Below are positions 26,307 through 34,639 of a stretch of DNA of 64,000 nucleotides, piece by piece. Position numbers and translations under genes: made by a program. Location: NCBI RefSeq assembly GCF_916618895.1, contig NZ_OU745391.1:62001-126000 (forward strand), given 5' to 3'. Numbering within the stretch: position 1 is the stretch's first letter; each line of letters begins with the position of its first letter. The notes beneath the pieces were generated by a model. That model did no database searches, was not told the DNA's origin, and saw nothing but the letters and a program-made list of their open reading frames with translations. This DNA is from Pseudoclavibacter sp. Marseille-Q3772 (lineage in GTDB: Bacteria > Actinomycetota > Actinomycetes > Actinomycetales > Microbacteriaceae).

Positions 26307-26626
26307 ACATCGACCCGGATCAGTTACGCGACCAAGCGTCTCAGTCGCGGGACGGCGCGGCAGCGGTGGCTGAAGCCCAGTCGGCTGTTGGCTCAATGAA
26401 CCTGGGTGGCGGCGCGTTCGGAGTGATGTGTGCGTTCCTGATCCCGCCAGCGATGGCTGTTACCGGTGCCGCATCGTCGCTCATGAGTTCAGCCAAGGAC
26501 ATGCTTGACCGCGAAGCTAGTGCACTCGAAGAAACGGCCGGAGACTTCACCACAACCGATGACTCGCGCGCTCAGAAGTTCGATGGCGCCGACACCGGTG
26601 AAAACACGTCAGGAGCGTACCGATAA
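26294..26626 (+). CDS. WXG100-like ESX (type VII) secretion partner
   Basis: 110 residues from a GTG inside the end of the previous gene. Two helices split by a hydrophobic/Gly turn: DPDQLRDQASQSRDGAAAVAEAQSAV ... FGVMCAFLIPPAMAVTGAASSLMSSAKDM. The pattern is that of small helical-hairpin partners of type VII effectors, although the Trp of WxG is absent. It probably pairs with the N-terminal domain of the following toxin and targets it for export. Its stop overlaps the toxin's ATG (TAATG). Confidence 0.65.
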   Translation: MESVNIDPDQLRDQASQSRDGAAAVAEAQSAVGSMNLGGGAFGVMCAFLIPPAMAVTGAASSLMSSAKDMLDREASALEETAGDFTTTDDSRAQKFDGADTGENTSGAYR

Positions 26627-28527
26627 TGTCGTCATCGTTAGTTGCAGGGCCCCAGGACGTATCCTCACCATTCGGCGGTCTGCTGGCAATTGAGTCCGGC
26701 GCCGACCTAGCAGAAGCAATCGGCAATGGTGACTGGACCACAGGCGTGCTCGCAGGCGTCGGGCTTGCGCTGGACACCGTGGCCACCGTTATAGATCCAC
26801 TCGGATCAGTAATCGCGATGGGCATCGGCTGGGTGCTTGAGCACGTTGAGCCACTGCGTGGCTGGTTCAACGACCTCACGGGTGACGCCGGGGAAGTTGC
26901 TGGGTTCGCGCAGACGTGGTCGAACATCGCCAACCACCTGCAACAAACGGGTCAGAAGCTGAATGACCAGCTCAACGCGGTGCAGGACTTGAACGGTCAG
27001 GCCATGGAGGCGTACCGCAAGGTACATGAGGATGCGGCAAAGCACGTTCATGCGGCTGGGGTGTGGGCGAGCGGCATCTCCGGTGGGATGGAAGCCGCCG
27101 GGGCAATCGTGAAGATTGTGCATGATGTCACTCGGGACGCGCTCTCCGAAGTGGTCGGGACGGCTTGTTCTGCAGCAATTGAAACGGCCTGCAGCTTTGG
27201 CCTTGCCACACCCCTGGCAATCTCGCAGGTCACGGCAAAAGTTTCGGCAATGGTCGCCAAGGTCGGCCGCTACATCGATGACCTCATCACATCGATCACC
27301 AAGCTTTCCAAGCACCTTGACGACCTGATGAAGATCTTCAACGACGCTGCCGGAGCCTTTAGATCTGCGATCCGTGGCGGCGGTGGTTCGGGTCTGCCAA
27401 GCGGTTCGAGTGTGCCAAGCTCATCGGGTCTGCCGAGCGGTTCCAGTGTGCCGAGTGGTTCCGGCGTGCCGAGCGGCTCTGGCGTGCCGAGCGGTTCCGG
27501 CGTGCCAGGTGGCTCGCCGAGCACACCCGGCTCCTCAAGCGTCCCGACCACGCCGAACGCCCCGAACTCGCCAGCCGGTCCGGTCTTGCCGAAACCGAGC
27601 GACAGCCCGAGTTCGCCGAGCAGCCCCGACTCCCCGAATCCTCCGGACGCAGGCGGGCCACGTCCCCGTCCGGATGAATCGGGTAGCGGTTCATCCCCGG
27701 TCGATGGTGACGCGGGGGGTACTTCGTCGAGCGTTGACAACGGCACCACGCCAAAGGATTCGCCGACTCCGAACCCTGAAACTCAAAAGGGGCCCACCGA
27801 GAAACTGTACGACGACCCGGCGGACATCCCTGATGACCTGCGTGATCTAGGCCGCGAAAGAGCGCAAGCCATCCAAGATGCAAACGCGGCCAAATCGGAC
27901 TTCAACGCTAAACTCGATGACTTCAACCAAGGCATGAAGGATGCGGGTCTTACCCCCGTCGACCCGAAGTCGTTGAACTCTGGTTCGGGTGATCGGACCA
28001 TCATCCGTTTGCAGAAGGAGCTCGAGCTCGAGGATCACCCGGCCTTGCTGGATAAACTCGAAGACCTTCGCGATGCTAGAGATGCTCGGACAAACGCAAT
28101 CCGCGAGCAAACCCGCGCCGGTGAAGAGTTCGGCGAGGCGGCGGGTCGTACTGTCGCGGAAAGCGAAGGCATGCAGTCGATCTTGCCTGACCGGACTGGT
28201 GCCGGCCAGGGTACTTTCGATCAAGCCTACAAATCACAGGACGGTGATTTGGTAATCCAAGAAACCAAGGGGCCCTCTGCTGAGCTCGGTACGCGTAACG
28301 GCAACCGGCAGGGATCGGAAGCATATCTGCACGACGTCCTTCGGGAGGATCAGGCACTGCGTGATGCTGTGCTCGCCGACCCGGCACTACGACAAGGACT
28401 TGAAGACGGTTCTGCATCCGTTCGGTACCGCATGGTTCAGCCTGATGTTGCGGGAAACCCAAAGGTCACGGAATTTATCATCAACGAAAACACCATCGAT
28501 GTCCCGGGCTGGTTGCGTGGGAACTAG
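26626..28527 (+). CDS. type VII-secreted polymorphic toxin with PD-(D/E)xK-like nuclease end
   Basis: 633 residues in three parts. Residues 1-250: a helical trafficking region with WSNIANHLQQTGQKLNDQL, as in WXG100/LXG effectors. Residues about 250-390: Ser/Pro/Gly linker with seven GSGVPS-type repeats. Residues about 390-633: helical neck and a toxin domain with GTFDQAY, then DLVIQETKG (E-x-K near residue 543) and RQGSEAYLHDVL, the order expected of a PD-(D/E)xK (REase-type) nuclease. No other toxin motif was seen. Five tandem 170-aa genes follow. No ESX core (EccC and partners) is within the window, so it must be served elsewhere. Confidence 0.75.
   Translation: MSSSLVAGPQDVSSPFGGLLAIESGADLAEAIGNGDWTTGVLAGVGLALDTVATVIDPLGSVIAMGIGWVLEHVEPLRGWFNDLTGDAGEVAGFAQTWSNIANHLQQTGQKLNDQLNAVQDLNGQAMEAYRKVHEDAAKHVHAAGVWASGISGGMEAAGAIVKIVHDVTRDALSEVVGTACSAAIETACSFGLATPLAISQVTAKVSAMVAKVGRYIDDLITSITKLSKHLDDLMKIFNDAAGAFRSAIRGGGGSGLPSGSSVPSSSGLPSGSSVPSGSGVPSGSGVPSGSGVPGGSPSTPGSSSVPTTPNAPNSPAGPVLPKPSDSPSSPSSPDSPNPPDAGGPRPRPDESGSGSSPVDGDAGGTSSSVDNGTTPKDSPTPNPETQKGPTEKLYDDPADIPDDLRDLGRERAQAIQDANAAKSDFNAKLDDFNQGMKDAGLTPVDPKSLNSGSGDRTIIRLQKELELEDHPALLDKLEDLRDARDARTNAIREQTRAGEEFGEAAGRTVAESEGMQSILPDRTGAGQGTFDQAYKSQDGDLVIQETKGPSAELGTRNGNRQGSEAYLHDVLREDQALRDAVLADPALRQGLEDGSASVRYRMVQPDVAGNPKVTEFIINENTIDVPGWLRGN
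27385..27510 (+). repeat. seven 18-bp coding repeats in the toxin linker
   Basis: Seven 18-bp units encode variants of GSGVPS (GSGLPS, GSSVPS, SSGLPS, GSSVPS, GSGVPS, GSGVPS, GSGVPG). Unit number can change in frame, so linker length may vary between strains. Confidence 0.85.
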
Positions 28528-28590
28528 ACATTCCCTCGCCAAGGTCAATACGTGATATCCCCGCCAACCTGATTGAGGTAAGGAAGAGCA

Positions 28591-29103
28591 ATGACAACTC
28601 TCAACACCGTTGCCAAAGAACAACTTTGCCCTTTGGTTACGCTCTTGCGGGATGCGCCCAAGCCGATTCCGTATGACGAATTTCCAGCACTGTTCGAACG
28701 ACTGGGCTGGGTCAAGGATCGCAAACGGGGTGGAAAATCAAACTATGACATCAACCTTCCGATGGCGTCTGTTGGCCAGCAACGGGGTGAGATTTCCCGA
28801 CTTAGCGCGCGCGTCTCGGACACGATTGCCGAGGAAGGGCCTGCGTCTCGTGCTGCCGTGAAGGAAGTGTTCCCCGAGGTGACACGGAGCATTTCGGAAT
28901 GCATCGGGTACGAGCCAACTGGAACCCCCCTGCACTATGAGGGTATGGATTGGGATCTTGAAGATGGTAGCCTCATTCGCCTAATTCCCGCTGACGACGT
29001 GATCGAGTTCATGTTCATGTCGAAGGACATTGCCGATAACGAACGTTTCGAACGCCAATACGGAATCAATCTCGACGACGAACTGGAACGGCCACAGGAA
29101 TAA
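28591..29103 (+). CDS. tandem putative immunity protein, copy 1
   Basis: 170 residues, cytosolic, acidic. First of five paralogues behind the toxin. Shared blocks are LCPLVTLLRD, a W-x-basic-basic-GG segment, ARVSDTI, an ECIGYEPTGTPLHYEG block, DWDLEDGSLIRL and FMFMSK. Ribosome site AGGTAAGGAAG before the ATG belongs to a leader sequence shared with copies 3 and 4. It lies 63 nt after the toxin, so this is the copy most likely to be co-transcribed and to be the true immunity protein. The fold resembles DUF6301-type proteins in outline, which I could not verify. Confidence 0.7.
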   Translation: MTTLNTVAKEQLCPLVTLLRDAPKPIPYDEFPALFERLGWVKDRKRGGKSNYDINLPMASVGQQRGEISRLSARVSDTIAEEGPASRAAVKEVFPEVTRSISECIGYEPTGTPLHYEGMDWDLEDGSLIRLIPADDVIEFMFMSKDIADNERFERQYGINLDDELERPQE

Positions 29104-29459
29104 CTGGCCCCTGCTGGATGCTCATTCTTTAATGAGAACCCGTGCTGCCGATTTCTCGCGACGTGGTGCCCGGCGTTCGTTAGAACAAACGCAACTATCT
29201 AGCGTTTGGCCACGTTAGGCGTCAGAGTCATTTTTGGTTGAACGACCGTGGTCAACGTTCGTCCTTTATCAAGCGAGATCTCAGATGCATCCTCAATCGC
29301 CCGAAATTGTGACTCAGTGTATTTTTAAGCACGGGCTCGGCGACCTTTCTCACAAGCGGTGCCTATTTTTGAGTATTCGCGAAAGGAAATTGCCTCAACA
29401 GGACGCTTCGGTGGCTTTTCAAGCACTATTGCTCCGGATAATGAGTGGGGTTACCAAAT
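29104..29459. other. intergenic gap between copies 1 and 2
   Basis: 356 nt without a gene. It contains a near-perfect palindrome, GCGTTCGTT (29173-29181) with AACAAACGC (29184-29192), one mismatch and a 2-nt centre, followed by a further AGCGTTTG at 29201. It is AT-richer than the other spacers. The AGGTAAGGAG leader seen before copies 1, 3 and 4 is absent. A copy or a mobile piece may once have been here. Confidence 0.45.
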
Positions 29460-29975
29460 TTGACATCTCTCAACGTTGCCACTAAATACGACATCTGTCC
29501 GCTGGTAACGCTATTGCGTGACGCTGCGAAGCCTATCCCGTACGCGGACTACCCGGCTATGTTTGAGCGCCTGGGATGGGTGAGGAACCGCGAAACTGGC
29601 GGGTTGTCAAACTTTGATATCAATATGCCCAACGCATCCGCGATTGAGTTGAACGGTGAAGTTGCCCGACTTCGCGCCTTCGTCTCAGACACTGTTAATG
29701 AGCGCAGCCCACTTGTCCGCGAAGCTGTTCAAAGAGCATTCCCCGAGATAAGGCAGAACATCACCGACTGCATAGGTTTCGAGTCGACCGGTACGCCGCT
29801 GCACTATGAGGGCGCCGATTGGGATCTCGAGGATGGAAGCGTAATTCGCTTACGAGTCGGTGAAAATGTTCTCGAACTTATATACATGTCGAAGACAATC
29901 GCCGATAACGAGCGTTTCGAGCGCCAGTACGGGGTTGATTTCGATCAGTTAATGTCAGAGAAAGGCGAAGAATAA
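29460..29975 (+). CDS. tandem putative immunity protein, copy 2
   Basis: 171 residues from a TTG that aligns with the starts of the other copies (LTSLNVATKYDICPLVTLLRD); GTGGGG lies about 10 nt upstream. It carries the family blocks in diverged form: NRETGGLSNFDI, IGFESTGTPLHYEG, VIRLRVGENVLELIYMSK. Its leader differs from the others, so its expression may differ. Probably a specificity variant. Confidence 0.68.
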   Translation: MTSLNVATKYDICPLVTLLRDAAKPIPYADYPAMFERLGWVRNRETGGLSNFDINMPNASAIELNGEVARLRAFVSDTVNERSPLVREAVQRAFPEIRQNITDCIGFESTGTPLHYEGADWDLEDGSVIRLRVGENVLELIYMSKTIADNERFERQYGVDFDQLMSEKGEE

Positions 29976-30178
29976 CCCGGTTCCTGACACGATGTCGGTC
30001 CCATTACGCAGGCGAGTGCCCGCGCGACCTTCGACTTGGTGGCTACGTCCGTAAACTGGATTCCGTGTAGGACGACTACCACTGTCGCTCCTGATACAGC
30101 GAAACGGTTGCGCGCGCCTGTAGCCTGAACGCGACTTGAGGCCGTGTTTCGAATCAGGTAATCAGGTAAGGAGATGCC

Positions 30179-30691
30179 ATGACAGTTCTCAACGTCGTCG
30201 CAAAGGACGACCTCTGCCCTCTAGTGACCTTACTGAGGGACATCCCCAAACCAATCCCGTACACCGAGTACCCCGCCATCTTTGAGCAGCTTGGCTGGGT
30301 CAACAGTCGGAGGCGCGGTGGGCGATCGAACTTTGCGATCAGTTTTCCCGACGCATCGGTGACTGAGCAACGAGGTAATGTATCGAAGTTTGGTGCATAT
30401 GTCTCGGACAGTCTCGACCCGAACGATCCGAACGCCCCCCAGGCTGTGCGGGACGCATTCCCCGAAGTGAAGCAGAGCGTTACCGATTGCATTGGTTTCG
30501 AACCGACCGGAACCCCGTTGCACTATGAAGGTGCCGACTGGGAACTCGAGGACGGCAGCGTAATACGCCTGCATATGGGGGAGATCGTGATTGAGCTCGT
30601 GTTCCTGTCCAAGCTGCTTGCGGACGTGGAACGTTACGAGCGTCGTCACGGGATCGATCTCGATCAGCCTATGGAGGAAATCGACGCGTAG
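30179..30691 (+). CDS. tandem putative immunity protein, copy 3
   Basis: 170 residues, ATG with the shared AGGTAAGGAG leader. Most diverged in the middle, where VSDSLDPNDPNAPQAV replaces the VSDTIxEEGPA segment. Ends in QPMEEIDA like copy 4. A sequence just after its stop (GGCACAGGTGCGTGCCTG then GCGAGTGTCG) recurs after copy 4, showing that gene and flank were duplicated together. Confidence 0.7.
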   Translation: MTVLNVVAKDDLCPLVTLLRDIPKPIPYTEYPAIFEQLGWVNSRRRGGRSNFAISFPDASVTEQRGNVSKFGAYVSDSLDPNDPNAPQAVRDAFPEVKQSVTDCIGFEPTGTPLHYEGADWELEDGSVIRLHMGEIVIELVFLSKLLADVERYERRHGIDLDQPMEEIDA

Positions 30692-30847
30692 GCACAGGTG
30701 CGTGCCTGCTCCGCGAGTGTCGAAGCCTCACCGCCCCCTGCCGTCGTCGTTTCGCTGTTCTCTAGAGGTGCGCCAAACGAAGCACAGTTCTCCCCTGGTA
30801 AGCAAGCCTGTAATGGGAGGACTGCTTCGGTGAGGTAAGGAGAAAGA

Positions 30848-31360
30848 GTGGAATCCCTCAAGGTCGCCACGAAAGAGGAGCTCTGCCCTCTAGTTACGCT
30901 CCTGCGCGACGCGCCCAAGCCGATTCCATTCGAGCAATTCCCGGCCCTGTATGAGCAACTGAACTGGGAGAAGAACCGCAGGCGCGGTGGCTTTACCAAC
31001 TACGACATCAATTTGCCACTTGCGGCCGTGAACGAGATGCGCGGTGAGCTTTCGCGCTTCAACGCGCGTGTATCTGACACGATCAAAGAGCGAGGTGCCG
31101 CGACTCAGGCTGCGGTACGCGCGGCCTTCCCCGAAGTAAAACAGAGCATTACCGAATGCATCGGCTTTGCGCCAACGGGAACTCCGCTGTACGAGGAAGG
31201 CGCCGATTGGGATCTGGATGATGGCAGCGTTATCCGGTTGGCGGTGGGAGAAAACGTGCTCGAGTTCATGTTCATGTCGAAGATGATTGCCGATCTGGAA
31301 CGCTACGAGCGCCGTACCGGGATCGATCTCGATCGGCCTATGGAAGACATTGACGCCTAG
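30848..31360 (+). CDS. tandem putative immunity protein, copy 4
   Basis: 170 residues from a GTG preceded by AGGTAAGGAG. Ends RPMEDIDA. In the conserved block it reads TGTPLYEEG where the other four have TGTPLHYEG, a change next to the segment expected to be in the core. The first half is closest to copy 5 (about 77% of residues by hand alignment), but the second half is not (about 64%). Confidence 0.7.
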   Translation: MESLKVATKEELCPLVTLLRDAPKPIPFEQFPALYEQLNWEKNRRRGGFTNYDINLPLAAVNEMRGELSRFNARVSDTIKERGAATQAAVRAAFPEVKQSITECIGFAPTGTPLYEEGADWDLDDGSVIRLAVGENVLEFMFMSKMIADLERYERRTGIDLDRPMEDIDA

Positions 31361-31509
31361 GGGCAGGTGCCTGCGAGTGTCGCTCCCTCGGCGTGTCCTT
31401 GCCGCCTCGGTTGCCTGCTTCACCAGGTATTGGCCGAGGCGACGCGCCATCTTCCTCTGATAACTAAATGTGCAAGCGATATGCCTGACGAGCTAAGGGG
31501 AGAAGAGGT

Positions 31510-32022
31510 ATGGAACCACTCAAAACTGTCACGAAAGACGACCTCTGCCCTCTGGTTACGCTCCTGCGCGACGCGCCCAAGCCGATTCCATTCGAGGAAT
31601 TTCCCTCGATTTTTGAGCGTCTCAACTGGACGAGGAATCGTCGGCGTGGCGGATTCTCCAACTACGACATCAGTCTTCCACTCGCGTCGGTCAATGAAAT
31701 GAACGGCGAGATTTCCCGATTTAGCGCACGCGTCTCGGACACGATCGACGAGGAAGGTCCTGCTGCTCGTGCTGCGGTGAGGGAAGCGTTCCCTAAGGTG
31801 ACCCAGAGCATTTCCGAATGTATCGGGTACGAGCCAACTGGAACGCCGTTGCACTATGAAGGCGTCGATTGGGATCTTGAAGATGGCAGCCTAATTCGGC
31901 TCCTTCCCGGTGAGGACGTGATCGAGTTCATGTTCATGTCGAAGGAGATTGCTGATAGCGAACGTTTCGAACGCCAATACGGAATTAATCTCGACGACGA
32001 ACTGGAACGGTCTCAGGAATAG
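31510..32022 (+). CDS. tandem putative immunity protein, copy 5 (mosaic)
   Basis: 170 residues, ATG with GGGAGAAGAG upstream. Residues 1-79 follow copy 4 (LRDAPKPIPFE and RRRGGF), while residues 80-170 follow copy 1 (IGYEPTGTPLHYEG, SLIRL, QYGINLDDELER; about 86% identical by hand count versus 64% with copy 4). The change of partner falls near the shared ARVSDTI. This is the expected product of recombination between copies. Last of the array. Confidence 0.7.
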   Translation: MEPLKTVTKDDLCPLVTLLRDAPKPIPFEEFPSIFERLNWTRNRRRGGFSNYDISLPLASVNEMNGEISRFSARVSDTIDEEGPAARAAVREAFPKVTQSISECIGYEPTGTPLHYEGVDWDLEDGSLIRLLPGEDVIEFMFMSKEIADSERFERQYGINLDDELERSQE

Positions 32023-32060
32023 CGTTCGCGAGACTCGCTCGACGCAATACCGTTAATGCC

Positions 32061-32522
32061 ATGACCGACCCATCCGTGCCGACTCACTGCCTGCAGACGA
32101 ACGGCGGCACCATCGATGAGCTCTTGCCGCTGCTCGACCCCCGTGCCGTGGTACACCGTGCGCTCGCGCGCCTCGACGGAAACCAGCATTTCGCGATTTC
32201 GCTCTGGCGGCTCCCCGAAGGAATGCGTCTGTGGGATCAACTGCCAGGTAGCTGGCCGTTCCAGTTTCTCCAAGCCGCGGGTAGCGCGCAGCGAATGATG
32301 GTCGAAATGCGGCAATCGGATGAACGCGGGCAGTCTCACCTGTCCCGGCTGCAGCGCGCCTCGAGCGGTGGCGACGAGACTACCGTCATCCGACGGGGAG
32401 CGCATCGCGAGCAAATCGCCGAGCACGAATGCTTTACTGCCGACGAAGCTGCCACCATCTTCTGGCACTACTACGAACACGGCACCGTGCCCGCAGTGTA
32501 TGACCTGCGAGCGCTCGAGTGA
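32061..32522 (+). CDS. hypothetical protein, 153 aa
   Basis: No family recognised. Contains HFAISLWRLPEGMRLWDQLPGSWPFQFLQAAG and a C-terminal TADEAATIFWHYYEHG. Soluble, no signal. TACCGT ends 7 nt before the ATG, with no ribosome site (leaderless). It begins 38 nt after the last immunity-like gene, but its codon use and promoter suggest it is core DNA and not part of that array. Confidence 0.58.
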   Translation: MTDPSVPTHCLQTNGGTIDELLPLLDPRAVVHRALARLDGNQHFAISLWRLPEGMRLWDQLPGSWPFQFLQAAGSAQRMMVEMRQSDERGQSHLSRLQRASSGGDETTVIRRGAHREQIAEHECFTADEAATIFWHYYEHGTVPAVYDLRALE

Positions 32523-32653
32523 TTCGGCTCTCGCAAAGCGTTGCGTGTTCGAGCCAAGGGATGACGACCGACCATGCTCGCGATGGACTCGGTACCACCA
32601 AACATCCGTCAGAATAGAAACGGAACTACTGCTGCGAAAGGTGCGCCATCGCC

Positions 32654-33655
32654 ATGATCGAAGACCAGCTCGGAAAGTACGTCTGGATCATCATCCTGAT
32701 CCTCGTACTTCTCGTCCTCATCACCCAGACGTTCTTCACGACCCGATCCGCAACGAACAAGATCATTGAACGGTTCGGCAAGTTCATCCGCGTGACGAAA
32801 CCCGGCCTGAACATGAAAATCCCCTTCATCGACCGCGTCGTAGTGGAAATGAGCTTGCGCCTGCAGCAGCTCAACGTGCTGGTCGAGACGAAGACGAAAG
32901 ACAACGTGTTCGTCAACGTTCCGGTCGCGGTGCAATATCGTCCGCTATTTGATCGGGTGCCGGAGGCGTATTACTCGCTGTCGACTCCGGAAGAGCAGAT
33001 CCGTTCGTATGTGTTTGACACCATTCGCACCACGCTTGCCGCGCTGACACTTGACGAGGCGTACTCCAATAAGGATGCGATCGCGAACGATATCGAGACG
33101 CGCCTGCAGCGGCAGATGGCCCAGTACGGGTACCAGATTGCCAATACGCTCGTGACGGATATTTCACCGACTGACGCGCGTGTGCGTGAGTCGATGAACC
33201 GGATCAATGCGGCGCAGCGTGAGCGTGAGGCCGCCAGTGCCGAGGGTGAGGCTGTAAAGATTCGAGCGATCAAGTCGGCTGAGGCCGAGGCTGAGACCAA
33301 GCGGTTGCAGGGTGTTGGTGTCGCCAGCCAGCGCAAAGCGATCGTGGAGGGTCTTGCCGAGCAGTACCAGGTACTGCGCAAGATTGGCATCGAGGAATCG
33401 CCCGAGCAGCTGCTGATGATGACGCAGTACTTCGACACGCTTCGCGATATCGGTACGCAGTCGCGCACCAACACCATTTTTGTTCCTTCGAACCCGGGTG
33501 GGCTCTCGAGTTCGCAAGAGGAGATTCGCAACACTCTGTTAGCGGTGCTCAACCAGGGCGACGCGGGGGATGATGTGTCCGAACGATTGAAGGCAGCGCG
33601 TCAGCGGCGAGACGAACGTCGAAACGAACGATTCGACAGTTCGGATGGGAGCTAG
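32654..33655 (+). CDS. SPFH/band 7 membrane protein (stomatin-like)
   Basis: 333 residues. N-terminal membrane helix (about 10-28), then a full SPFH domain: IIERFGKFIRVTKPGLNMKIPFIDRV, SLRLQQLNVLVETKTKDNVFVNVPVAVQY, and a long coiled coil (INAAQREREAASAEGEAVKIRAIKSAEAEAE). Such proteins form oligomeric cages in membranes and influence protease and lipid organisation. The C-terminal 20 residues are strongly charged. The partner NfeD is absent nearby. Confidence 0.88.
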   Translation: MIEDQLGKYVWIIILILVLLVLITQTFFTTRSATNKIIERFGKFIRVTKPGLNMKIPFIDRVVVEMSLRLQQLNVLVETKTKDNVFVNVPVAVQYRPLFDRVPEAYYSLSTPEEQIRSYVFDTIRTTLAALTLDEAYSNKDAIANDIETRLQRQMAQYGYQIANTLVTDISPTDARVRESMNRINAAQREREAASAEGEAVKIRAIKSAEAEAETKRLQGVGVASQRKAIVEGLAEQYQVLRKIGIEESPEQLLMMTQYFDTLRDIGTQSRTNTIFVPSNPGGLSSSQEEIRNTLLAVLNQGDAGDDVSERLKAARQRRDERRNERFDSSDGS

Positions 33656-33703
33656 CGCGCACGCAGGGGCGTGCCGCTGAAGCCTGCCCGGGAACCGCAT
33701 CCG

Positions 33704-33727
33704 CTAAGTTAGGTTTACCTAACTTAG
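33704..33727. promoter_or_regulatory. DtxR/IdeR-type iron box
   Basis: CTAAGTTAGGT (33704-33714), two T, then ACCTAACTTAG (33717-33727): perfect 11-bp arms. It contains the TTAGGTTxxxCTAA core of DtxR-family operators. It ends 10 nt before the GTG of the siderophore-interacting protein, immediately next to the GGAGG. Fe-loaded repressor there would block transcription or translation start, so the gene should be on when iron is low. Confidence 0.85.
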
Positions 33728-33737
33728 GAGGTTTGCC

Positions 33738-34526
33738 GTGCCGATTATTTCTCCAAAAACCGAGCTACAACGGTTTGTACCCCGACGCCGACTCGTCACC
33801 CTGGATGCGATCGTCCCTCGCGGCGAGAACATGGTGCGTTGCTGGTTTGTTGGCAATGACCTCGAGGATTTCGAATCACCGAACGCAACCGACCACATCA
33901 AACTGCAAGTCCCGGACGAGTCGGGGCACCTTGCCGAGCCGGAGCGCGATGCCCAACACGGCCGCATCCTGAACCGTGAACAACTCGGACTGCGCGATAT
34001 GACCCCGCGCATCGTCGAGCCTCACCGCGTAGCCATCGATATCGTCCGCCACCCGGGCGGAGTAATCGGCAATTGGCTTGGGCGAGCACGCGTCGGCGAT
34101 CGCTGTGCCTTCCTCGGGCCACGCGGATCAAAACGACTCATCCAATCGCTTGACCGGCTCATCGCCATTGTTGACCTCGCGGCACTACCAGCCGCAGAAC
34201 GGCGGTTCAACGAACTCGGTCTGCCGGGAACGCTGCACATGGTAGGCGCCGGCGCTGGAGCTATCGACGTATCTGAGGCGGTTGCTGTCGAGATGCACGA
34301 ACCTGGCGACTGGATGCGGGCTATCGATGCCCTACAGCCTGCGATTACTGACGCTGACCGCACGCTCGTGTGGGCAGCGGGGGAAGCCACCGGTGTCGCG
34401 CGGGTAAAAGCGTCGCTGCGAAACGCCAAGGAAGCCGAAATTATCGCGCAGTTCAACGGCTACTGGCAGCAAGGCGTCAGCGAATACGACCACCACGCCG
34501 AGCTGCCTGCCGTTAGCTCAACTTGA
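33738..34526 (+). CDS. siderophore-interacting protein (FAD-binding, ViuB/SIP family)
   Basis: 262 residues. Ferredoxin-reductase-like: N-terminal FAD-binding barrel (KLQVPDESGHL, MTPRIVEPHRVAIDIVRHPGGVIGNWLGRARVGDRCAFLGPRGS) and a C-terminal NAD(P)H-type domain with WAAGEATGVARVKASLR. It reduces ferric siderophores in the cytoplasm to release iron. The GTG start is set by GGAGG and the iron box just upstream. A solo gene here; the uptake system is elsewhere. Confidence 0.85.
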   Translation: MPIISPKTELQRFVPRRRLVTLDAIVPRGENMVRCWFVGNDLEDFESPNATDHIKLQVPDESGHLAEPERDAQHGRILNREQLGLRDMTPRIVEPHRVAIDIVRHPGGVIGNWLGRARVGDRCAFLGPRGSKRLIQSLDRLIAIVDLAALPAAERRFNELGLPGTLHMVGAGAGAIDVSEAVAVEMHEPGDWMRAIDALQPAITDADRTLVWAAGEATGVARVKASLRNAKEAEIIAQFNGYWQQGVSEYDHHAELPAVSST

Positions 34527-34639
34527 CAGTACGTATGCGCAGATCTTGAATATATGCGTTATCAGCAATTATCGGTATTGGCGCCGTTAAATGAGTAATG
34601 CCGTCTACCTCGACGGTTTGCGACCACGCTTAGGAGATC

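Noticed and set aside
27385..27510. Possible CRISPR-like direct repeats
   Set aside because: The 18-bp units are contiguous, in frame and code for the Ser/Pro linker; there are no spacers.
28591..32022. Assembly duplication as the cause of the five-gene array
   Set aside because: The copies differ throughout, have different spacers and start codons (ATG, TTG, GTG), so they are not repeated reads of one gene.
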